DNA of 64,000 nt from assembly GCF_036174265.1 (NCBI RefSeq), contig NZ_CP108055.1:372001-436000 (forward strand), in the 5' to 3' direction. This DNA is from Streptomyces sp. NBC_00285. Lineage in GTDB: Bacteria; Actinomycetota; Actinomycetes; Streptomycetales; Streptomycetaceae. The notes under the pieces are model-generated. The model saw only the letters and a list, made by a program, of their open reading frames with translations. It ran no database searches and had not been told where the DNA came from. A program made the position numbers and the translations under genes. This document shows positions 32,335-40,216 of the stretch, piece by piece. Within the stretch, counting starts at the first letter, position 1; every line of letters starts with the position of its first letter.

Positions 32335-32880
32335 TCAGGAAACGCCGGCGGCCGTGGCTGTACATCCGATCTCGCTGGAGGGCCGCATCCGCACCCGGAT
32401 GGTCTTGCCGTGCCCGCATTCCACTGGGAACCAGCTGACCTCGCCGCCCAGAAGTCGCACGAACCAAAGGCCCGTCCCGTCGCCGCCGACTAGGGCTTCG
32501 TCGAGTCCCTCGTGACCGGAGTGCGGGTCCGTCACGTCGATGAGCAACACGTCATGTTCGTCAACGGACAAGGCCAGCCCGACGATGCCCGTGTCGACGT
32601 GTGCCACGGCATTCCGTACGACCTCGGTGGTGATCCGTACGGCGGCACCCTGGTTGCCGGACCAGGACATCATGCCCAGCCGTGTGCGGGCGTACAGCCG
32701 AGCGAGCCTGGGAACACAGGCCGCCATGCGCCACGTATTCGCCCATGTCTGCGGGCGGACGGGTCGACCGGCGAGGGCAGCCGACCGCGCGTCGGCACCG
32801 GAAACCACGAAGGCCCCGGGCTCAGGTCCGATCGGGTACAGGTGCTCGTCGGAGCCGGGTGCGCTGCGCAGGCTCTTCAT
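32335..32880 (-). CDS. RsbW-like ATP-binding (anti-sigma type) protein
   Basis: About 181 residues from ATG 32880. The GHKL-type ATPase landmarks are present: N-box VVRNAVAHVDTGIVG near residue 87, G1-like LLIDVTDPHSG near 110, and GDGTGLWFVRLLG near 133. Streptomyces has many such single-domain kinases that act as anti-sigma factors or partners of XRE regulators. The start overlaps the stop of the 129-residue gene upstream (ATGA), so they are coupled. The divergent XRE gene at 33456 is the probable third member of this small signalling set. Confidence 0.78.
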   Translation of the reverse strand: MKSLRSAPGSDEHLYPIGPEPGAFVVSGADARSAALAGRPVRPQTWANTWRMAACVPRLARLYARTRLGMMSWSGNQGAAVRITTEVVRNAVAHVDTGIVGLALSVDEHDVLLIDVTDPHSGHEGLDEALVGGDGTGLWFVRLLGGEVSWFPVECGHGKTIRVRMRPSSEIGCTATAAGVS

Positions 32881-33266
32881 GCCGACAGCTCCGCGCACGC
32901 GTCGGCCGTTGAACAGTCCTCCAGAGCCGCCTGGAGGGCACGCGCATCAGTGAGCCAATCACTGTCCCCGGGACAGACCAGCCAGTGCGGGCCGACAGCC
33001 GCCGTACAGCGCGTCGGCGGGATCGTGAGGGTACCCCCTTCGCCAATCGCCGTTGTGCCGTCAACTTCCCACTCGGCCGCAGTTCCGACAGAGACGAAGT
33101 AGTAGATGGCCGGCTTGTGCGGGTGCTCAAGGACGGCGCCGCATCGGGGTCCCAGGATGGCCATTGCGCCGAAGCCAAGTTGGCGCGGTACGCGGATCAC
33201 GTCCCAGTCCTGGCCCGCGTCGTGCAGGCTGCACCCTGCCGCGGTCGGCAAACGGTTGGCGGGCAT
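32877..33266 (-). CDS. Small conserved hypothetical paired with the ATP-binding protein
   Basis: A 129-residue protein from ATG 33266, after AAGGAGG. It contains VPRQLGFGAMAILGPRCGAV, then IYYFVSVGTAAEW and CPGDSDWLTDARALQAALED. It resembles small Streptomyces proteins encoded next to RsbW-type kinases, sometimes described as primase/polymerase-like at the N-terminus; no catalytic motif is clear. It is the first gene of the minus-strand series and is divergent from the XRE regulator. Confidence 0.65.
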   Translation of the reverse strand: MPANRLPTAAGCSLHDAGQDWDVIRVPRQLGFGAMAILGPRCGAVLEHPHKPAIYYFVSVGTAAEWEVDGTTAIGEGGTLTIPPTRCTAAVGPHWLVCPGDSDWLTDARALQAALEDCSTADACAELSA

Positions 33267-33455
33267 GCGTCCTCCTTGAAACACCGGTGATCAGGTGTGC
33301 TCCACAGTGGCCCTGTTAAATGCCGATAACGAGGACTTCAAGAGGTCTTTCAACTGCCGCTAATGGGACTTCTATTGAGTTCAGAGGGCGAAGAGTGGCC
33401 AGATCGAGGACTCGCAGCAACACTGTCCTCAGTGCTCGGCTAGGAGGTACAGAAG

Positions 33456-34682
33456 GTGTCACGGCCCGCAGGCAACACCCGGCTCAAAGCGGCCCGGCTT
33501 GCAGCCGGTTATGCATCCCAGCAGGCCCTCGCCGACGCGCTCGGCGTCGGTGTTCGCCAAGTGCGACGCTGGGAATCCGACGCTCCGCCATGGCCCCAAC
33601 CCGGGATCGCCCAGGCACTTACACGGATTCTGGGCCAGGACCTGGAGTCCCTCGGGTTCAGCCCGCCCGGCGGCGTTCAACCGGACCGCGCGCGTCGTGC
33701 TGTGCCCTCCGCTACCGCTGCTGTGGTCGGGCCCGCAGCAGTGCCCAGGCGGGCCGTCACCATGCAACCTGCCACCGTTGCACAGGACTTCGAAGCCGTC
33801 ACGCGCTCGCACCGGCGCCTGTACTGGTCTGTCGCCCCAGCCACGCTGCACCCCGCCGCCCTGGCCCACGCCGCCCTCGGCTGTGCGCTGCTCCCGGAGA
33901 CGGCCGGGCAGACACGGCAGCTGATCGCCGCAGCACTCGCCGAGACCTATTTGCTCGCCGGGCGGATCGAGTTCTTCGACCTGCGCGACGCCGATCGGGC
34001 CCAACAGACCCTGTTGCGTGCCCTCCAAGCCGCGGGCGAGGCTGATGCCCCGCTGCTCGGCGCGGCGATCCTCGCGCACACCGCGTTCATTCCTGGCTGG
34101 GCAGGCGACCGCGAGGCGGCCGTCGAGCGGATGGTCGCCGCCCGCACCTACGCCCGTCGCGGCCCCGCCTCGGCCGAGCTGCTCGCATGGCTGGACGCCG
34201 TCGAAGCCGAGTGCGAGACCCGGTGCGGCCACACGCGCAGTGCGCTACACCTGATCGGGCACGCTGAGAGTGTCTTGGAAGCAGGCAGCGAGCACGAAAT
34301 CCCGGAGTGGCTCGACTGGTTCTCGCCGGTTCGACTCGCCGCGTTCAAGGGAAACACCCAGCTGAAGGCCGGACATCTGCCGCAGGCCCGCACCACGCTC
34401 CTTGGTGTTCTCGACCAGCTCGACCCAAGCGAAGAGAAACAGGCGACCGTGGTGCTCGGCGACCTCGCCGCCGTAGAAGCTGCGACAGGCGATCCCAATG
34501 CCGCGTGCGCATTCGCTCTGCGCGCGCTCGACCAGCTGGAACGGACCTGGTACGCGATGGGCATGGATCGGGTCCGCGAGGTTCGGCGCACCCTGGCGCC
34601 ACATCAGCACGAGCGGTGTGTGCACGAGTTGGACGATCGCCTGTACGGCTGGACGACGACAGTCAGCGCGCTGTCTCGTTGA
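33456..34682 (+). CDS. XRE-family regulator with TPR-like C-terminus
   Basis: A 408-residue regulator. The HTH is at residues 5-45 (LKAARLAAGYASQQALADAL then GVRQVRRWESDAPPW). A long helical C-terminal part has repeats of about 35-40 residues (LIAAALAETYLLAGRIEFFD, RSALHLIGHAESVLEAGSEH, LGDLAAVEAATGDPNAACAF), typical of Streptomyces XRE-TPR regulators. GTG 33456 follows AGGAGG. It diverges from the 129-aa/ATP-binding pair and faces the lanthipeptide side of the window. It is a candidate regulator for that region. Its end overlaps the convergent HAD gene by 20 bp. Confidence 0.8.
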   Translation: MSRPAGNTRLKAARLAAGYASQQALADALGVGVRQVRRWESDAPPWPQPGIAQALTRILGQDLESLGFSPPGGVQPDRARRAVPSATAAVVGPAAVPRRAVTMQPATVAQDFEAVTRSHRRLYWSVAPATLHPAALAHAALGCALLPETAGQTRQLIAAALAETYLLAGRIEFFDLRDADRAQQTLLRALQAAGEADAPLLGAAILAHTAFIPGWAGDREAAVERMVAARTYARRGPASAELLAWLDAVEAECETRCGHTRSALHLIGHAESVLEAGSEHEIPEWLDWFSPVRLAAFKGNTQLKAGHLPQARTTLLGVLDQLDPSEEKQATVVLGDLAAVEAATGDPNAACAFALRALDQLERTWYAMGMDRVREVRRTLAPHQHERCVHELDDRLYGWTTTVSALSR

Positions 34683-35325
34683 AGTCTGCGATCAATATGG
34701 GCAGTTCGAGGAGGCTCTCCACTCTGAACGTCGGGAGCTTCTCCGCTTCTTCTGTCCGCCACTGGATCGTCGCCCACGGACCCCGGTGCACGAGTGCGGT
34801 GCGCATCCCCGCAGCGACGGCCGGCCGAAGGTCGTTGTCGACTCGGTCCCCGACGTAGAGGATCTCTTCGTTTCTGAACGGGGTCACCTCTGCGACACGT
34901 TGAAAGAACTCCTGGTCGGGTTTGCTCGCACCCCAGTCGTCCGAGGTGCCGATCAGATCCACGTCTCCTGTGAACAGCTCGCGCAGAATCTTCCCGGCGC
35001 GCACCGTCTGGTTACCGGCGATGCCCAGCCACAGCCCGTCCGCGCGCAGCCGGGTGAGCGCCGGGCGGACGTCGCTGTACAGGTCTTCCTCTCCAAACCC
35101 TTCCGGTTTCCCGGCCTCTGCGCGCTTGCCGCGTTCCTCGTAGAGGTCGAAGTTGGGCCAGAATTCCTGGAATGTCTCGCGATAGTCGCGCCCCTGAGCG
35201 ATGACGGCGCCGAACATCGCGTGGAAGGTGTGCCGGGGTACCCCGAGCCAGTCGGCCCAGGTGCCATACTCCCGGGTCTCGTCTACAAGACACTCGCCGA
35301 CGTCGAAGACCACTGCGCGAATCAT
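34663..35325 (-). CDS. HAD-superfamily hydrolase
   Basis: A 220-residue haloacid dehalogenase-like phosphatase. Motif I appears as VVFDVGECLVDE (normally DxD; here DVG, with Gly at the second acidic position). Motif II is IAGNQT, and motifs III/IV are KPDQEFF and LYVGDRVDNDLRPA. The cap helices sit between. Replacement of the second motif I aspartate is typical of dehalogenase-like or non-phosphatase members, so the reaction cannot be predicted. It is convergent with the XRE gene, with the 20-bp overlap limiting any terminator. Confidence 0.82.
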   Translation of the reverse strand: MIRAVVFDVGECLVDETREYGTWADWLGVPRHTFHAMFGAVIAQGRDYRETFQEFWPNFDLYEERGKRAEAGKPEGFGEEDLYSDVRPALTRLRADGLWLGIAGNQTVRAGKILRELFTGDVDLIGTSDDWGASKPDQEFFQRVAEVTPFRNEEILYVGDRVDNDLRPAVAAGMRTALVHRGPWATIQWRTEEAEKLPTFRVESLLELPILIADFNETAR

Positions 35326-35417
35326 GTAGGCAGCGTATCGGGACTGATCATCAGTCGGGCAAGGGATCCAGAGGCCCTTTCAACGCCGCCCAGTGGACTT
35401 GGACCGGTTTGCGGAAC

Positions 35418-35459
35418 GTCACGTAATTACGTGACCGTCGACACTGTTCAAGCAGTGTC
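35418..35459. repeat. Two adjacent short palindromes
   Basis: GTCACGTAATTACGTGAC at 35418-35435 is a perfect 18-bp palindrome. At 35440-35459 GACACTG and CAGTGTC flank TTCAAG. They lie between the HAD gene start and the end of a phage-protein scrap and could be an operator or hairpin terminator. Confidence 0.6.
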
Positions 35460-35812
35460 CCCGAGATCCGGGCGCGGCCCGAACCCACGCCGACAGCGCG
35501 GATGGGAGATCGGCCACTCGGCTGCGTCTTCGACAGTACGCACTGTGGGGTTGGCCTTGTCGGTGTCCTGATGAGTGGTCCAGCCACAGTCGACACCGTC
35601 GAAGACCTCGACCATGGAGACGCCTGCCTGACGGGTCCGGTTGAGGGTGCCGGCGTTGTAGGCGACGGCCGACTTGGCGAGAGTCGCAGCCTCAGCCCAC
35701 GCCCGGACCGGCACTCGGACACCGTTGCGGTAGACGACGTGGGTCAGCTTGTGCTCGGCGGCGAGTCTGGCCGCCAGATTCTTCGCGGCCTGCCTAGCCG
35801 TAGAAGACCTAC
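35448..35812 (-). pseudogene. Phage minor head/capsid protein scrap
   Basis: A minus-strand frame of about 120 codons reads QAAKNLAARLAAEHKLTHVV, YRNGVRVPVRAWAEAATLAK, then MVEVFDGVDCGWTTHQDTDK and ends SHPRCRRGFGPRPDL. This resembles the C-terminal region of actinophage minor head proteins (DCGW.xH and HPxCRR motifs). It has no start and no phage neighbours, so it is a prophage relic. It meets the IS1380 scrap at about 35815. Confidence 0.55.
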
Positions 35813-35821
35813 GGTCATCAC

Positions 35822-36411
35822 CCTCTGACGGCCTTCGTCGACCACGGACCGGGCGGAACCGGTGAGCCCGTCGCCGCCCTGCTCCGACCGGGAAACGCGG
35901 GCTCCAACACCGCTGCCGACCACATCACCACCGCCCAACTTGCCCTGGCCAACTGCCCAAGCGCTACCGGCGAGGACGGCAGACGCTGATCCGCACGGAC
36001 TCCGTCGGCGGCACCCACGACTTCGTGTCCTGGCTCGCGAAGCGGGGCCGATGGCTGTCCTACTCGGTAGGTATGACGGTCAGCGAAGCGATCCACGAAC
36101 ATGTGCTGAAGGTCCCCGCCTCGGCCTGGACCCCGGCCGTCGAGGCCGACGGCGAGGCCCGGGACGGGGCCTGGGCCGCCGAGCTCACCGGCACGCTCCT
36201 TAACGGCTGGCCCAAGGGCATGCGGCTCATCGTCCGCAAGGAACGGCCCCATCCCGGCGCCCAGTTGAGGATCACGGACGCGGATGGCATGCGGATCACG
36301 TGCTTCGCGACCAACACCACGGGCCGGCCGATCGCTGAGCTCGAGCTGCGTCACCGGCTCCGGGCACGGGCCGAGGACCGGATCCGGGCCGCCCGGGCCA
36401 CCGGCCTGGAG
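35822..36411 (+). pseudogene. IS1380-family transposase, truncated and frameshifted
   Basis: Pieces read LTAFVDHGPGGTGEPVAALL, then after a one-base loss near 35960 RTDSVGGTHDFVSWLAKRGR, ITDADGMRITCFATNTTGRP and ELELRHRLRARAEDRIRAAR. This is the middle of the IS1380 transposase. Both ends are missing and the continuation after 36411 is unrelated. Confidence 0.72.
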
Positions 36412-36569
36412 AAGAGCGCGGCACTCCTGCGCCGCTCGATCGGATCGTCTGATTTCCGGCCCTCGGGTGCCAGGCCTGCACCCAGGCTGACCACCGAAAC
36501 GTTGCCCAACGAACTCCTCCGGTCACTTTGGACAACCCCAGTCCCTCCCCTCCCGCTCTCCGGACGACG

Positions 36570-36624
36570 TTGACAACCGCCCTCATCCCGCCCCATCATC
36601 ATTCCACTAATCAAGTAGTGGAAT
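36570..36624 (+). promoter_or_regulatory. Promoter and palindromic operator of the GntR-ABC operon
   Basis: TTGACA at 36570-36575 is a -35 candidate with a weak -10 (CATCAT) 18 bases on. At 36601-36624 a perfect inverted repeat, ATTCCACTA-N6-TAGTGGAAT, ends 13 bp before the GntR start. YtrA-type GntR repressors bind such sites in their own promoters. Confidence 0.7.
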
Positions 36625-36637
36625 GGTGGTGGTGATC

Positions 36638-37090
36638 ATGGAGTACCGCATCGACAGGCGGAGCGGGGTCCCCGCCTTCCAGCAGATCGTGCAGCAGACC
36701 AAGCAGGCACTGCGGCTGGGCGTACTGGTGCCGGGGGATCGGCTGCCCACCGCCAAGGAGGTCGCGGAGACCAGCACGGTCAACCCGAACACCACCCTCA
36801 AGGCCTACCGCGAGCTGGAGCGCGAGGGCCTGGTCGAACCGCGCCCGGGTCAGGGCACCTTCGTACGCCGCACGCTGGGCCGCCCCGAGACGGGCACCGA
36901 CTCGCCGCTGTACGCGGAGCTCGTGGCGTGGATGTCGAAGGCGGCCGGAGCCGGTCTGGAGCAGGAGGACGTGACCGCGCTGGTCGCGTCGGCCATGGAG
37001 AAGCAGTACGCCGCCGGGACCACGGCGGCAACGGGATCCACGACATCGGGGTCCACGGGGGCCACGACAACTAGGAGCACAGGTGAGTGA
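36638..37090 (+). CDS. GntR-family (YtrA-type) repressor
   Basis: A 150-residue regulator with a winged helix at residues 10-80: PAFQQIVQQTKQALRLGVLV, LPTAKEVAETSTVNPNTTLK, then AYRELEREGLVEPRPGQGTF. There is only a short C-terminal helical tail, as in the YtrA subgroup that controls ABC transporters. The last about 25 residues are a Thr/Ser/Gly run and may be disordered. ATG 36638 is used rather than an upstream GTG string. It overlaps the ATPase start by eight bases and a perfect operator precedes it, so it is probably self-regulated. Confidence 0.85.
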   Translation: MEYRIDRRSGVPAFQQIVQQTKQALRLGVLVPGDRLPTAKEVAETSTVNPNTTLKAYRELEREGLVEPRPGQGTFVRRTLGRPETGTDSPLYAELVAWMSKAAGAGLEQEDVTALVASAMEKQYAAGTTAATGSTTSGSTGATTTRSTGE

Positions 37091-38027
37091 CGGTATGTAC
37101 GCGGGGGAACCGGCGCTTGAGGCGTACGGACTGGGGATGCGCTACCGGCGGGGCTGGGCGCTGCGGGACTGTTCCTTCCGGCTTCCGGCGGGCCGGATCT
37201 GCGGGCTGGTGGGACCCAACGGGGCGGGCAAGACCACGCTGCTGAGTATCGCGGCCCATGTCCTGCAGCCGACCCACGGCTCGCTCAGTCTGTTCGGCGA
37301 GGCGCCGGGCTCGGTGAAGTCCGGTCGGCGCACCGCGTTCCTCGCCCAGGAGAAGCCCCTGTTCCGCCGGTTCACCGTGGCGGAGACCCTGCGTCTGGGC
37401 CGGGAGCTGAACCCCGGCTGGGACCAGCGTGCCGCCGAGGACATCATCCGCGCGGGCAATGTGCCCTTCGGCGCGAAGGTCGGCACTCTCTCCGGCGGTC
37501 AGCGCACCCGCGTCGCCATCGCTCTCGCCTTCGGAAAGCGTCCCGACCTGCTGATGCTCGATGAGCCGATGTCGGACCTCGACCCGGTGGTGCGCCACGA
37601 GATCATGGGCACCCTCCTGGCCGAGGCGTCCGAGCGCGGCACCACCGTGCTGATGTCCACCCACGTCCTGGCCGAACTGGAGAACGTGTGCGACTACCTT
37701 GTCGTCGTCTCCGGCGGCGGAGTGCGCCTCGCCGGTGACGTGGACGAGCTGATGTCCGTGCACACCCTGGTCACCGGTGCCGCGGAGGGCGGCGGCCTGC
37801 CCGCCGCCCTCGGGAACCACACCCTCGTCGAGTCCCGGACCAGCGGACGGCAGTTCACCGCGCTGATCCGCCCCGAAGGTCCGGTCACCGGCCCCTGGGA
37901 CATGAACGCACCGAACATGGAGGAACTCCTGCTCGCCTACCTCCGCTCAGCCGACGCACCACCGCTGATCACCCCCACCGCCCAGGTCCACGGCCAGGGG
38001 TTCGGCACCGGGACGGTGGCGGCATGA
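37083..38027 (+). CDS. ABC transporter ATP-binding protein
   Basis: A 314-residue ATPase of the drug/antimicrobial-peptide type. Walker A GPNGAGKTT lies near residue 46, LSGGQ near 138 (TLSGGQRTR), Walker B LLMLDEPMSDLDP near 158, and the H-switch in MSTH near 186. The C-terminal 90 residues form the extra domain of this subgroup. GTG or ATG near 37083 overlaps the GntR stop. Together with the permease behind it, it forms the operon's transporter; such GntR/ABC sets often respond to cell-wall-active peptides. Confidence 0.87.
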   Translation: MSDGMYAGEPALEAYGLGMRYRRGWALRDCSFRLPAGRICGLVGPNGAGKTTLLSIAAHVLQPTHGSLSLFGEAPGSVKSGRRTAFLAQEKPLFRRFTVAETLRLGRELNPGWDQRAAEDIIRAGNVPFGAKVGTLSGGQRTRVAIALAFGKRPDLLMLDEPMSDLDPVVRHEIMGTLLAEASERGTTVLMSTHVLAELENVCDYLVVVSGGGVRLAGDVDELMSVHTLVTGAAEGGGLPAALGNHTLVESRTSGRQFTALIRPEGPVTGPWDMNAPNMEELLLAYLRSADAPPLITPTAQVHGQGFGTGTVAA

Positions 38028-39103
38028 GCACCTTCACCCGCAGCTCGACCAGCACCTCGACCGGCTCCACGAGCGACGGCAAGAACGGGACCATGAACGC
38101 GACCACCGACGAGACCTTGAACGCGACCACCACGGAGGCCACCCGGCGCCCCCGCCTCAGCGGTATGACCTGGCTGGTCTGGCGCCAGCACCGGGCCGGG
38201 TTCTGGGCGATCCTCGCCGCCACCGCGCTCTTCGTGGCCTGGATGGTCTACCAGCGCGGCGAGATGACGAACTTCCTCGACGGTTACGGCTATCCCGCCA
38301 AGAACTTCGACGAGATGGGTAACGAGTTTCAGCAGTACAGCGCCGCGCTCGCCGCCGTATCCACCGGCCTCCAGGCGATACCCATCCTGCTCGGTGTCCT
38401 CCTCGGTGCTCCGCTGCTCGCGGGCGACCTGGAGAACGGCACGGCCAAGCTGGTCGCTGCCCAGTCCGTGAGCCGGACCCGCTGGCTCGCCACGAAGCTG
38501 GCGCTGGCCGGGCTGGTGGTCGTGGTGAGTACGGGCCTGCTGTCAGCTGCGTTCGGCTGGTGGTGGAACCCGGTCAAGTCCGAGGCCACGGTCATGAACT
38601 GGACTTCCAGCGAGGCCTTCAACAACACGGGCCCGGTGCCCGTCGCCCTCACCCTCCTGTCCGTGTTCGGCGGCGTGGCGATCGGTGTGGTGCTGCGCCG
38701 CACGCTGATCGCCATGGTGGTCACCTTCGGTTTCACCGTCGCCGTCCAGCTCGTCTGGGGCTACTTTGTGTTGTCGCTCGGCAACGTGGTCACGGTCACA
38801 ACCCACAAGGGCATTCTGGCCGCGAACGCGGCCCCGTCGCTCCCCCACGGCGCGACCCAGCTCGATCAGTCGTACCTCACGGGCAGTGGGGACCTTCTCG
38901 GCTTGAACGCGTGTGTGAATACACAGACGGAGCAGGCGCTGAACCTGTGCCTGAAGAAGGCGGATGTGGTGGGCTGGTCGGTGGAGTACCTCCCGATCTC
39001 GCAGATGAACGCCATGCAGTGGTTCGGGGCATCGATTCTGTTCGCTCTGACGGCCGGCCTCGTGGCGTTCCTCTTCGTCTGGGGCCGTAAGCGCCTCGTC
39101 TGA
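38024..39103 (+). CDS. ABC transporter permease
   Basis: A 359-residue membrane protein with six hydrophobic segments (about residues 60-80, 118-140, 165-185, 213-235, 238-260 and 330-352). The soluble N-terminus of about 45 residues is Ser/Thr-rich (STSTSTGSTS and similar). A 70-residue extracytoplasmic loop lies between segments 5 and 6. It overlaps the ATPase stop by four bases (ATGA). It is the partner permease of the GntR-controlled exporter. Confidence 0.85.
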   Translation: MSTFTRSSTSTSTGSTSDGKNGTMNATTDETLNATTTEATRRPRLSGMTWLVWRQHRAGFWAILAATALFVAWMVYQRGEMTNFLDGYGYPAKNFDEMGNEFQQYSAALAAVSTGLQAIPILLGVLLGAPLLAGDLENGTAKLVAAQSVSRTRWLATKLALAGLVVVVSTGLLSAAFGWWWNPVKSEATVMNWTSSEAFNNTGPVPVALTLLSVFGGVAIGVVLRRTLIAMVVTFGFTVAVQLVWGYFVLSLGNVVTVTTHKGILAANAAPSLPHGATQLDQSYLTGSGDLLGLNACVNTQTEQALNLCLKKADVVGWSVEYLPISQMNAMQWFGASILFALTAGLVAFLFVWGRKRLV

Positions 39104-39198
39104 GCAGTCGTTCTACTCCTTCCCGGCCCCCTGCCCCCGAGTGTGGCGCTTCTCCACCCTTCGCTTCCTCATCCGGTCGTCCGGAGAGAAGGCATGCG

Positions 39199-39737
39199 TT
39201 GAATCACCGAAAGAGGCGAGCGAGTGAGGCTTCGGCACTCATCCTGCTCACCGCCGCCGCTGTTACCGCGACCCTGCTCAGCGCCCCGGAATCCGGGGGC
39301 GCACAGTCCGCCGACGGTACGGCGGGGACGGCTCGCACCCTGGCCAAGGCGAGGTCCGTCACTCTCGTCACCGGGGACCGGGTCACCCTGGACGCCACCG
39401 GGCAGGTCACCGGAGTGCGGGCCGCCAAGGGCCGGGAGGGCACGGTCTTCCGAATAGCGCGAAGCGCCGACCGCACCTACGTCGTCCCGCGTGACGCCGA
39501 GCGCCTCCTCGCGAACGGCACCGCCGACCGACGGCTGTTCGACGTGACGCAGCTCATCAAGTGAGGGTACGACGACGCGTCCCGCCCCGACCTCCCGCTG
39601 ATCGTGACGTACGCCAAGGGCCGCACACTCGCGCCGAGCGCGCTGTCCGCCGCCGGAGCCCGGGTCAGCCGGGACCTGCCCAGCGTCAACGGGGACGCGC
39701 TGAAGGCCCGTAAGGCGGAGGGCGCCGACCTGTGGGA
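39199..39737 (+). pseudogene. S8 (subtilase) protease pro-region, nonsense and truncated
   Basis: The frame begins with a secretion signal (SALILLTAAAVTATLLSAPE) and then the usual pre-domain of Streptomyces S8 proteases (RSVTLVTGDRVTLDATGQVT, VVPRDAERLLANGTADRRLF, DVTQLIK). An in-frame TGA at 39562-39564 replaces a codon of the normal K-S/A-GYDD stretch. The match continues in the same frame (GYDDASRPDLPLIVTYAKGR) to about 39737 and then stops. The protease domain with its Asp/His/Ser triad is absent. Confidence 0.75.
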
Positions 39738-40003
39738 GACGCGATGGTGGGGAACTTCTTGGGCGACAGGGTGAGGTAGTCCGTCTTCCACGCCCGCAGG
39801 TCCGCGTCCCGGATCTCCGGGGACAAGGACGCCAGACTCGCGTTCATGGCGCTGCAGGCCAGCACCAGGTCGGCGAAGACGGGGTAGAAGCGGGCCGAAT
39901 CGTCGCCGTTGGGACCGGCGCAGAGCATGCAGTCCAGCTTGCGTTCCACGGTCCGGAACTCGTTCTCCCGGCAGGCAGTACGTGCCGCCGCGAGGGCTCC
40001 CAC
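39686..40003 (-). pseudogene. Unrecognised regulator-like C-terminal scrap
   Basis: A minus-strand frame has coding-like sequence (NEFRTVERKLDCMLCAGPNG, then FADLVLACSAMNASLASLSP, then IRDADLRAWKTDYLTL). It somewhat resembles a TetR-type ligand domain but has no HTH. The last 15 codons run antisense into the S8 scrap. The family is not certain. Confidence 0.35.
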
Positions 40004-40216
40004 CTGCGGTCGCCAGCAGGGACCACTGGGCTGTCGCCCAAATCGCCACGACGGTCTTCGCGAACGCTTGCGGGCAGTGACACCACGTGCGGCCCCGTGA
40101 CCGTCACCGACCGCCTGGCGGCGGCGATCGACGACCTCTGAGCCCTGGGACCTGATCAGGCCGGGGTCGTGGGGTGGGCGCGCACGAGCTCGGGGTGCGC
40201 GTATGTCGGTTGTCGC

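Noticed and set aside
39686-40107. TetR regulator
   Set aside because: Only a vague C-terminal similarity, with no HTH; recorded as an unrecognised scrap instead.
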